From assembly GCA_022571615.1 (NCBI GenBank), contig JACZXM010000253.1, positions 1 to 5,336 on the forward strand: 5,336 nt of DNA. The letters run 5' to 3'. The stretch comes from Acidobacteriota bacterium. GTDB taxonomy: Bacteria > Acidobacteriota > UBA890 > WLXD01. The position numbers and the translations under genes are program-made. Each line of letters starts with the position of its first letter. The stretch's first letter is position 1. The notes beneath the pieces were generated by a model. That model was not told the DNA's origin, did no database searches, and saw nothing but the letters and a program-made list of their open reading frames with translations. Of this stretch, positions 1-5,336 are shown piece by piece.

Positions 1-832
1 GTCCGAAGTCAGATTGCACAGCCGGAACATCGAGAATCTCTGCTGCCGGCGGGTCCGAATCGGCTTCGCCCGGCTCCGGCAACGGTGGCTCGGGCGTGCG
101 GTTGGCCGGGGTGCGCCCTCGCGCCTGGGTTGGGGCGCTCGAGAACTCGCCGATCAACATGAAGTCGTCCGGATGAGATGCGATCGTCTCCTCCCGGGTC
201 GATTCTTCGAGCTCAGCCACCGGATCCAACGTCTCAGAGGACTGACGCGGAAGCGCCCAGGCGGGGATCTCGACGTCCTTCATCTCGGCCGGGATCGCAT
301 CCAGATCGGGTAGCGGCGGCGCGGGTTGAGCCGTCTCGATCACCTCATCGGTCGCGTCGTCGGCGCGCGCCCAGACTGGCGGCTCGACAGCGCTTTCCGG
401 TACCTCTGGGGCTGGAGTCGGTGTGTCCTCGAAGACCGTCGTCTCTGCCTGAAACAGCGGAACGTCCTCCGCCGGCGGCAGCTTCGGCTCCTGCGCCAGC
501 GCCGACTCCTGCCCCAGCGTGGCCTCGACCTCGTCCACGGGCGGCCCGTAGCTGCGAAGCTGCTCGGTCGCGACATCGACCGGAGTGACGACATCGGTCA
601 GCGATGGCGGTCGGGGTTGCGGCATCGTCTCGATGGCCGGCTCCTGGAAGGCAGACTCGCTCGGCGTCGCTTCAGCAGGCGGCATCGCAGCGCGCTCGAT
701 TGGAGCTTCGGCCTGCCGGGCTGCCGCCATCTTGCGGGCGCGGATCTCCTTGACCCGTTCCCGGAGCTGCTCCCGCCAATCGGCGAAAGGGGGACCCGAG
801 TCGATCGTGGGGGTGCCTCCGAGATTGGCCAT
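1..832 (-). CDS. Partial gene: basic helix plus long acidic Pro/Ala/Glu-rich disordered protein, C terminus outside window
   Basis: The frame is open from 832 to the left edge (277 codons visible, no stop), with strong G/C preference at third codon positions. Residues 17-43 (FADWREQLRERVKEIRARK...) form a basic amphipathic helix; residues 44-277 are rich in Pro, Ala, Glu, Asp and Thr, without predicted fold, cysteine pairs or membrane segments. Tryptophans occur in short motifs such as PPVWARA (151-157) and IPAWALP (189-195), echoing LPDWYEP in the gene before it. The start at 832 (MANLGG) is preferred because AGGAGA (845-840) lies 7 bases upstream; an in-frame ATG at 853 would add seven residues and overlap the preceding stop as ATGA, but has no ribosome binding site. 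Spacing to the zinc-ribbon gene is 17 bases, so the two are surely cotranscribed. The missing C-terminal part probably holds the folded domain. I recall similar N termini ahead of membrane RDD domains in deltaproteobacteria, but this cannot be shown here. Confidence 0.78.
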   Translation of the reverse strand, partial: MANLGGTPTIDSGPPFADWREQLRERVKEIRARKMAAARQAEAPIERAAMPPAEATPSESAFQEPAIETMPQPRPPSLTDVVTPVDVATEQLRSYGPPVDEVEATLGQESALAQEPKLPPAEDVPLFQAETTVFEDTPTPAPEVPESAVEPPVWARADDATDEVIETAQPAPPLPDLDAIPAEMKDVEIPAWALPRQSSETLDPVAELEESTREETIASHPDDFMLIGEFSSAPTQARGRTPANRTPEPPLPEPGEADSDPPAAEILDVPAVQSDFG

Positions 833-839
833 CGGCTTT

Positions 840-845
840 TCTCCT
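840..845 (-). promoter_or_regulatory. Ribosome binding site deciding the start of the partial gene
   Basis: AGGAGA on the minus strand is 7 bases before the ATG at 832 and lies just after the zinc-ribbon stop codon. The alternative in-frame ATG at 853 overlaps that stop (ATGA) and has no such site, so the ATG at 832 is favoured; both could be used. Confidence 0.65.
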
Positions 846-849
846 GTGC

Positions 850-1377
850 TCATCGGGTTCGGTTCTTGGTCGAGGTCGCGAGTGCCGCCCGAGGCTCCAG
901 ATCCTCGGCCATTGCTGGCTCGTACCAATCGGGAAGAGAGGGGTCGGCGACTTGTGTCACCAGATCGGGGCGCGACCGGCGACGGGCCTGGCTGGCCCGG
1001 ACCATGCGTTCCTTCAGACGCCGTCGATCGGCCACCTGCTGCTCGTCGCTCGGGGCCCGCTGCTGTCGAGCCTCGTCGCCACTGGATTCGTGTTCTGGAG
1101 CTTCGTGCTCTGGAGCGGCGATGAGCCTGGGTGCAGGCAATGGCGCCGCCGGCCGCTGCTCGGGTAACGGTGCAGGGGGTGCGATGGGCCGCGCCCGGCG
1201 GGCGGCGTCCTTGGCGTTGGGTTCGGGACGCTCGTTCGGATCGGCGGGAATCAAAATTGCGCGTGAAGGATCGCGCCGCGGGCGCGTGAGCCGACGTTTG
1301 AGCTCGAACGAAATCCGACATCGTGGGCACTTCGGCAAATGGTCGAAAGTGACCAAGCTACACTTCGGACATTTCAT
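850..1377 (-). CDS. Small zinc-ribbon protein with disordered Arg/Pro/Ala-rich tail
   Basis: This 175-residue protein begins MKCPKC and carries two CxxC pairs, CPKC at 3-6 and CPRC at 17-20, with FDHL between them: a compact zinc ribbon expected to bind one zinc ion. The rest is low complexity: basic 27-36, Pro/Ala-rich 62-90, a repeated EHEAPEHE (90-97), a charged, probably helical stretch at 111-135 rich in Arg and Lys, and a C-terminal LPDWYEP at 148-154. There is no signal peptide, membrane segment or catalytic motif. The ATG at 1377 is chosen because GGAGG (1390-1386) sits 8 bases before it and it places the zinc ribbon at the extreme N terminus; a TTG at 1395 would add six residues and overlap that site. 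The stop overlaps an upstream possible ATG of the next gene (ATGA at 853-850). Proteins starting with a similar MKCPKCG..SFDH motif are, as I recall, frequent in deltaproteobacteria and uncharacterised. Function unknown. Confidence 0.82.
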   Translation of the reverse strand: MKCPKCSLVTFDHLPKCPRCRISFELKRRLTRPRRDPSRAILIPADPNERPEPNAKDAARRARPIAPPAPLPEQRPAAPLPAPRLIAAPEHEAPEHESSGDEARQQRAPSDEQQVADRRRLKERMVRASQARRRSRPDLVTQVADPSLPDWYEPAMAEDLEPRAALATSTKNRTR

Positions 1378-1385
1378 GGCGTCGC

Positions 1386-1390
1386 CCTCC
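1386..1390 (-). promoter_or_regulatory. Ribosome binding site deciding the zinc-ribbon start
   Basis: GGAGG on the minus strand is 8 bases before the ATG at 1377. It falls inside the coding sequence if the alternative TTG at 1395 were used, and so argues for the shorter protein beginning MKCPKC. Confidence 0.7.
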
Positions 1391-1441
1391 ACCAACGAGC
1401 GACCGCCCCCCTGCTTGCAATCAACATCCGCCCCAGCCCGA

Positions 1442-1471
1442 ATCCTAGCAACGATCCCACCCGTTGGTCAA
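1442..1471 (-). promoter_or_regulatory. Candidate sigma70-type promoter for the zinc-ribbon gene
   Basis: On the minus strand TTGACC (1471-1466) is followed after 18 bases by TAGGAT (1447-1442). The -35 matches the consensus at 5 of 6 positions and the -10 at 4 of 6. Transcription would begin near 1435, giving a leader of roughly 58 bases before the ATG at 1377. It lies in the only sizeable gap between ntrX and the zinc-ribbon gene, which is where a second transcription unit would start. In a GC-rich genome such a match is suggestive, not proof. Confidence 0.45.
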
Positions 1472-1472
1472 T

Positions 1473-1504
1473 GCATCGGTGCGACTTTCTCTTAGCACCG
1501 GTGC
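1473..1504. repeat. Inverted repeat just upstream of the candidate promoter
   Basis: GCATCGGTGC (1473-1482) pairs with GCACCGGTGC (1495-1504), ten pairs with one G.T, around a 12-base AT-richer loop. It ends one base before the -35 box of the proposed promoter for the zinc-ribbon gene. That position fits an operator for a dimeric regulator; a hairpin in read-through ntrX mRNA is the other possibility. No T-run follows on either strand, so a classic terminator is unlikely. Confidence 0.4.
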
Positions 1505-1533
1505 GCCTTGCTACGCAAATCCGCGCATCAAAT

Positions 1534-1580
1534 CTGGCAGGCCGTGCTGGAAGTGTGATCGGTTCACCACGGCCTGCTAG
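1534..1580. repeat. 47-base imperfect palindrome downstream of ntrX
   Basis: Positions 1534-1551 pair with 1563-1580: 15 Watson-Crick pairs, two G.T pairs and one C-C mismatch, around an 11-base loop. The core GCAGGCCGTG (1537-1546) is perfectly complementary to 1568-1577. The ends read CTGG and CTAG, so an original CTAG...CTAG border is possible. It begins 34 bases after the ntrX stop in the direction of transcription; no T-tract follows, so it is not a standard intrinsic terminator, although such a stem could slow polymerase or protect the ntrYX mRNA 3' end. Its right arm matches a sequence upstream of ntrY, which points to a dispersed palindromic element. Confidence 0.7.
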
Positions 1581-1614
1581 GGGTCCTATCCCGATGAGAC
1601 GGTCGCGGAGACGC

Positions 1615-2997
1615 TCAATCCGAGGCCGCGTCGGCGGGGTCGATGCCGTAGGCCTTGAGCTTGCGGTACAGATTGCTGCGCTCGATTTCCAGGGCGTCGG
1701 CGGCGCGACGGACATTGCCGCCGAACTCGCGCAGCTTGGCCATGATCAGCCGACGTTCGAAGATCTCGCGCGCCTGGCGCAGCGACAGGTCCTGATCGAG
1801 CGCCGAGGCGGCGGTGAGCTCGCTTTCCACCATCGGCTCGACATCCTGGGCACTGATCACGGGGTCGGAGGCCATGATGACCAGCCGCTCGCACACATTG
1901 CGCAGCTCGCGCACGTTGCCTGGCCAGGCGTGCGCCATGAGCAGAGCCAACGCGTCGGGGCTCAGACGCTTGGGTTGCTGCCCGTACTCGTTCGCGTAGT
2001 CGAGCAGGAACCGTTCGGCCAGAAGGGGAACATCCTCGCGCCGAGCCCGCAGCGGCGGCACCCGGAACGGGATCACGTTGAGCCGATAAAACAGATCTTG
2101 CCGGAAGCGACCGGCCTCGATCTCGGCCGCCAGGTCCTTGTTGGTGGCGGCGATGACCCGGACATCGACCTCGCGGGGTTGGTTGGATCCGACGGGCTCG
2201 AAGCGCTGTTCCTCGAGCACACGCAGGACCTTGGCCTGTGTCCTGAGGCTCATGTCCCCGACCTCGTCGAGGAACAACGAGCCGCCGTCGGCACGCTCGA
2301 ACTTGCCCATCTTGTCGGCCACCGCGCCGGTGAAGGCCCCCACGACATGGCCGAACAGCTCGCTCTCGATCAGGTCCTCGGGGATGGCGGCGCAGTTGAC
2401 CTCGACGAACGGCATTTCGTTGCGGCGCGAGAGCGCGTGAATGCGACGCGCGACGAGCTCCTTGCCGGTGCCGTTCTCGCCGAAGATGAGCACCCGTCCC
2501 TTGCTCGGTGCGGCGCGATCGACCTGACGCCGCAGCGCCACGATCTGCTCGCTCTCGCCGGCGATCTCGAACCGGTCGGTGACCCTCGCGCGCAGCCTCG
2601 AGTTCTCGCGCTCGAGGCTGCGCTGGCGCACGGCGTTGGAGACCACCAGCAGCACGCGGTCTAGCGACAGTGGCTTCTCGATGAAATCGAAGGCACCGAG
2701 CTTGGTCGACTTGACCGCCGCATCGATGCTCCCGTGCCCGGAGATCATCACCACCTCGCAGTCCGCACCGCCGGAGCGTACGCGCTCGAGCACCTCCATC
2801 CCGTCGATTCCCGGCAGCCAGATGTCGAGCAGGAGTAGGTCGTAATCGTGACGCTGCACCGCCTCGAGTGCGTCCTCACCGCTGCCGACACTCTCGACCG
2901 CATAGCCCTCGTCGGACAGCACGCTCTCGAGACTGGAGCGCACGTTGCGCTCGTCGTCCACTATCAGAATGCGCGTGGGCTCGGACTTGCCAGTCAA
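1615..2997 (-). CDS. ntrX: NtrX-type sigma-54-dependent response regulator
   Basis: This 460-residue protein is a cytoplasmic transcription activator, the partner of the NtrY kinase just upstream. A receiver domain fills residues 8-122, with acidic pocket D14/D15, phosphoacceptor D58, switch S86 and K108. The AAA+ sigma-54 interaction domain (about 144-372) has Walker A GENGTGKE (173-180), the sigma-54 contact motif GAFTGA (220-225), Walker B LFLDEVGD (241-248), sensor I ATNKDL (284-289) and the sensor II segment WPGNVREL (358-365). A Fis-type helix-turn-helix lies at about 426-450 (GGNVRRAADAL...SNLYRKL). All catalytic motifs look intact, so it should hydrolyse ATP and remodel sigma-54 RNA polymerase. 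The residues just before GAFTGA are GHVV where the family usually has GHEK. The start is TTG at 2997-2995, overlapping the ntrY TGA as TTGA; no ATG is in frame before codon 67, inside the receiver domain, so TTG is the likely start and translation is probably coupled to ntrY. An NtrC/AtoC-type assignment is the main alternative; the NtrY partner favours NtrX. Confidence 0.92.
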   Translation of the reverse strand: MTGKSEPTRILIVDDERNVRSSLESVLSDEGYAVESVGSGEDALEAVQRHDYDLLLLDIWLPGIDGMEVLERVRSGGADCEVVMISGHGSIDAAVKSTKLGAFDFIEKPLSLDRVLLVVSNAVRQRSLERENSRLRARVTDRFEIAGESEQIVALRRQVDRAAPSKGRVLIFGENGTGKELVARRIHALSRRNEMPFVEVNCAAIPEDLIESELFGHVVGAFTGAVADKMGKFERADGGSLFLDEVGDMSLRTQAKVLRVLEEQRFEPVGSNQPREVDVRVIAATNKDLAAEIEAGRFRQDLFYRLNVIPFRVPPLRARREDVPLLAERFLLDYANEYGQQPKRLSPDALALLMAHAWPGNVRELRNVCERLVIMASDPVISAQDVEPMVESELTAASALDQDLSLRQAREIFERRLIMAKLREFGGNVRRAADALEIERSNLYRKLKAYGIDPADAASD

Positions 2998-5228
2998 CAG
3001 GGTAGCTCGATCACGAAGGTGGCGCCGCGCGGCACGTTGTCCACCACGCGGATGTAGCCGCGGTGGTCGGAGATGATCTGGCGAACGATCGCCAGTCCGA
3101 GTCCGGTACCGTCCTGCTTGCGCGAGAAATAGGGAACGAACAGACGGTCCTTGTCCTCGGCGCGGATGCCCGGACCATTGTCGGTAACCTGCACGCGCAC
3201 CACCTGCAGGTCGGGATCGCAGGCCGTGCTGACGGTGAGGCGACCTTCGCCCTGCATCGCCTTGACGGCGTTGTCGAACAGATTCGTGAACGCGCGCCGC
3301 ATCTGATCGGGGTCGAGCTCGAGCCGCGGCAGCTCCTCGGCGTAGTTGCGCACGATCTCGACATCGGGCCAGAGCTCGGGATAGGGCCCCAGGCTGTCCT
3401 GGAGGATTCGGTGCAGATCGGCGTCGACCGGGTTGGCGGACGGCATGCGCGCGAAGCGGCTGAACTCATCCACCAGCGCCTTGAGGCTGGCAACCTCCTG
3501 GAGAATCGTGCGCGTGCCTTCCTCGATGACGGCATGCTCGTCCTCGGCTCCCGCCACCCGGCGGTAGCGGCGTGCGATGCGCTGGGCAGAGAGCTGGATC
3601 GGGGTGAGCGGGTTGCGGATCTCGTGGGCGATGCGACGCGCCACCTCACGCCAGGCAGCAGCCTTCTGCGCCCCGATCAGGCCGGTGAGATCGTCCAGCA
3701 CCACCACCGTGCCCAGATACTCGCCCGACTTGCCGCGCAGGCTCGAGCAGTGGGTGGCGAGAGTGAGGCGCTGTCCCCCGGCCTCGATGGTGAGCTCCTG
3801 CTCGAGCGCCGAGAGCTGCGGGCGTACGTTGCGCATCAGGGCTCGCAGCTCGGCTAGATCGTCGTTTGAGAGCACCCGTTCGAAGGGCTGGCCGATCGCC
3901 GTGCTGGCATCGATGGCGAGCATCTTCTCGGCCGCTTCGTTGAAGGTGGTGATCCGGCCCTCGGCGTTGGTCGACACCACGCCGGTGGCGATGTTGGCGA
4001 GCACCGCTTCGATGTAGCTGCGCCGTTCCTCCAGCTCGTCGATGCTGCGCTCCAGCTGGGCACGCGAGTGCTCCAGGCTGCGCTGGCTGGTACCGAGATC
4101 CTCGGTCATGCGGTTGAACGATTCCACCAGCACGCCGAGCTCGTCGTTGGATTGGACCTGAACCCGGTAGTCGAGGTTGCCTGCCGCCACCGCTCGGGTT
4201 CCCTCAGACAGCTTCTGGATCGGCACCGTGACACCCTTGGCCAGATACAGACCAAGCCAGACGGCGCCAAACACGATCAGCAGGCTGATCAGCAGGAAAG
4301 TCAGCAGGTAGGCGTTGGTGATGGGCTCTTTTTCCAACACCCCCTGAGTGTAGTCGGAGTAGATTTGCTCGATCGCCGCCGCGTCCGCTGCCAGCGCCCC
4401 GTCCACTACCCGGACGCTCACCAGCACCGCCGCAACTTCGGTGCTGTTCGGCCTGTAGATCGGCACCCCGACCACGAGCATCGTATTGCGCCCTTCGATC
4501 CTGGGGTCGTGGCGGAACGCGATTCCCTGCATGGCCATCTGGATCGACCGGGCGGGCACGTCGATCAGGTGCTCGCGCTCCATCAGGAAGCTCCCCTCGC
4601 GTATTATCGGGGCGAGCAACTCCACATTGGCGCGGACCACGGTGATGGCGTCCAGGTCGAGGAACTTCTTGTCGAGCTCGCGGCGCATGTCGCGAGCAAG
4701 AACGTCCCACGACTGATTCTGGATGATCCGCCCGTCGGTGATCTTGCGAGAGATATCACGCGCCGCAGCGAACATCTGATTTTCCTGGATGTCGAGAGCG
4801 CGGCGCACCAGGTCACGCGAACGTTCGTGTACCTGCGTGACATCCTTGGAAAACCAGCGGTCAACGCTTTTCTGGATGAAGTCGCTGGCGACCAGGAACA
4901 TGATGATCGTCGGAACCAGCGACAGGCCGACGTAAGTGACCATGAGCTTGGTCTGGAACTTGGAGCCCAGCTTGCCGTGGCGTCGGTCGACGTACAGCTT
5001 GATCAGGTTGCGACCAAGGACGAACAGCAACACCAGGACCAGCACGATGTTGATCACCGTGATGGCGTGCAGCAAGATCGTGTCGGGACCCAGCCGCGCG
5101 GCATCCACGTTGCCCTGGATCGCGATCTCGATACCGATCAACGCAACCACCAGCGCCGCCAGCCCGCCGATAATCAACCGCCTGTGCCGCGCCCGCCGCA
5201 GGTTCTCAGCCTCGGAATAGGGACTCAT
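2994..5228 (-). CDS. ntrY: NtrY-type membrane sensor histidine kinase
   Basis: This 744-residue protein is a sensor kinase that should autophosphorylate on histidine and pass the phosphate to the NtrX regulator encoded next to it. Hydrophobic segments lie near residues 18-37, 51-71, 96-115 and 306-330, the layout expected of NtrY, with an extracytoplasmic sensor region at about 120-305. A HAMP domain (about 326-380) follows, then a helical coiled-coil linker (380-402) and a PAS domain (about 402-515). The HisKA motif is HEIRNP at 535-540 with H535 as phosphoacceptor. The ATPase domain shows the N box NLFDNA (649-654), G1 DNGPGI (683-688), F box FVPYFS (697-702) and G2 GTGLGL (707-712), all intact. 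Length is usual for the family. The start is the first ATG of the frame before MSPYSEAENL; only weak purine-rich sequence precedes it, so the ribosome binding site is poor. The known NtrY family acts in nitrogen metabolism, low-oxygen respiration and envelope control; which applies here cannot be read from sequence. Confidence 0.93.
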   Translation of the reverse strand: MSPYSEAENLRRARHRRLIIGGLAALVVALIGIEIAIQGNVDAARLGPDTILLHAITVINIVLVLVLLFVLGRNLIKLYVDRRHGKLGSKFQTKLMVTYVGLSLVPTIIMFLVASDFIQKSVDRWFSKDVTQVHERSRDLVRRALDIQENQMFAAARDISRKITDGRIIQNQSWDVLARDMRRELDKKFLDLDAITVVRANVELLAPIIREGSFLMEREHLIDVPARSIQMAMQGIAFRHDPRIEGRNTMLVVGVPIYRPNSTEVAAVLVSVRVVDGALAADAAAIEQIYSDYTQGVLEKEPITNAYLLTFLLISLLIVFGAVWLGLYLAKGVTVPIQKLSEGTRAVAAGNLDYRVQVQSNDELGVLVESFNRMTEDLGTSQRSLEHSRAQLERSIDELEERRSYIEAVLANIATGVVSTNAEGRITTFNEAAEKMLAIDASTAIGQPFERVLSNDDLAELRALMRNVRPQLSALEQELTIEAGGQRLTLATHCSSLRGKSGEYLGTVVVLDDLTGLIGAQKAAAWREVARRIAHEIRNPLTPIQLSAQRIARRYRRVAGAEDEHAVIEEGTRTILQEVASLKALVDEFSRFARMPSANPVDADLHRILQDSLGPYPELWPDVEIVRNYAEELPRLELDPDQMRRAFTNLFDNAVKAMQGEGRLTVSTACDPDLQVVRVQVTDNGPGIRAEDKDRLFVPYFSRKQDGTGLGLAIVRQIISDHRGYIRVVDNVPRGATFVIELPC

Positions 5229-5260
5229 TCGATCAACGCTCGGTATTCTGGTTTGGAGTG

Positions 5261-5290
5261 CCTAGCAGGCCGTGGTGGAAGTGGGTTCAG
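5261..5290. repeat. Second copy (single arm) of the palindromic repeat, upstream of ntrY
   Basis: The first 17 bases (5261-5277, CCTAGCAGGCCGTGGTG) are an exact reverse complement of 1565-1581. In direct orientation the 30 bases match 1533-1562 at 24 positions, including GGCAGGCCGTG-like and TGGAAGTG blocks. No complementary arm is visible in the 46 bases remaining to the right edge, so this is either one end of a longer element continuing outside the window or a decayed half-copy. It sits 33 bases upstream of the ntrY start codon, within what should be the leader or promoter of ntrYX. Confidence 0.65.
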
Positions 5291-5336
5291 GCCGGCCGAT
5301 CAGGGCGGTGGCCAGATGTCGCTGTAATGAGAGGGA

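Noticed and set aside
326..1495. Plus-strand open frame (389 codons) over the zinc-ribbon and partial genes
   Set aside because: Arg/Ser/Gly-rich product without domains; the minus strand has CxxC pairs, two good ribosome binding sites and tight gene packing.
1534..1580. Rho-independent terminator for ntrX
   Set aside because: The stem is strong, but the minus-strand sequence after it (ATTTGATGCG) has no T-tract; I list it as a repeat, not a terminator.
1339..2664. Long open frame on the plus strand (441 codons) opposite ntrX
   Set aside because: It is antisense to the conserved receiver and AAA+ domains, its translation shows no recognisable motifs, and long shadow frames are expected opposite GC-rich genes.
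3063..3857. Plus-strand open frame (264 codons) opposite the kinase core
   Set aside because: It is the shadow of the HisKA and HATPase domains, whose motifs are all intact on the minus strand.
4068..5327. Long open frame on the plus strand (419 codons) opposite ntrY, with a His/Asp/Gln-rich product
   Set aside because: The His/Asp/Gln-rich composition is what the complement of an ordinary GC-rich coding frame yields; the minus strand encodes clear HAMP and membrane segments of NtrY.
5300..5336. Possible tail of an upstream minus-strand gene, ending PSHYSDIWPPP then TGA at 5302-5300
   Set aside because: Only eleven codons are visible and another frame also stays open to a nearby TGA; there is too little sequence to choose.
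5229..5336. Sigma-54 or sigma70 promoter upstream of ntrY
   Set aside because: I found no GG-N10-GC pair with good flanks and no paired -35/-10 hexamers of reasonable quality; the true promoter may lie outside the window or before an upstream gene.
1..5336. CRISPR array, tRNA, rRNA or riboswitch
   Set aside because: No regularly spaced repeats, no cloverleaf with a CCA-like end and no recognised conserved RNA motif were seen on either strand.

Overview
The window is GC-rich (roughly 60-65% by eye) and every gene I can support lies on the minus strand, so the reading order runs from high to low coordinates. It holds a complete NtrY/NtrX-type two-component system, a short intergenic region with a hairpin and a candidate promoter, then a small zinc-ribbon gene and the first 277 codons of a proline- and acid-rich gene that runs off the left edge. 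A bacterial NtrYX pair followed by a protein starting MKCPKC...FDHL...CPRC suggests a high-GC proteobacterium in the broad sense, most likely a deltaproteobacterium-like lineage (Desulfobacterota, Myxococcota or a Binatia-like group). This is an inference from recalled family resemblance, not a database result.

Region by region: 5229-5336 is the region upstream of ntrY. It carries one copy of a repeat at 5261-5290 and no convincing promoter or Shine-Dalgarno. 5228-2994 is ntrY, a four-segment membrane histidine kinase with HAMP, PAS, HisKA and HATPase domains. 2997-1615 is ntrX, a receiver, AAA+ sigma-54 activator and Fis-type helix-turn-helix regulator, starting at TTG inside the ntrY stop (TTGA overlap). 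1614-1378 is intergenic: a 47-base imperfect palindrome related to the repeat upstream of ntrY, a second inverted repeat at 1473-1504, and a sigma70-like promoter at 1442-1471. 1377-850 is a 175-residue zinc-ribbon protein with a strong ribosome binding site. 832-1 is a partial gene for a protein with a basic amphipathic N-terminal helix and a long disordered acidic Pro/Ala/Glu tract.

NtrY and NtrX should act as one signalling unit: the kinase senses an envelope or redox/nitrogen-related cue and phosphorylates NtrX, which activates sigma-54 promoters. The two downstream genes look like a separate transcription unit with its own promoter. They are tightly packed and share compositional style, so they probably work together, but their role is unknown. 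The most noteworthy points are the repeat that brackets the ntrYX pair, the TTG/TGA start overlap, the altered residues just before GAFTGA in NtrX, and the uncharacterised zinc-ribbon/disordered gene pair. I see no clear evidence of a wholly new system.
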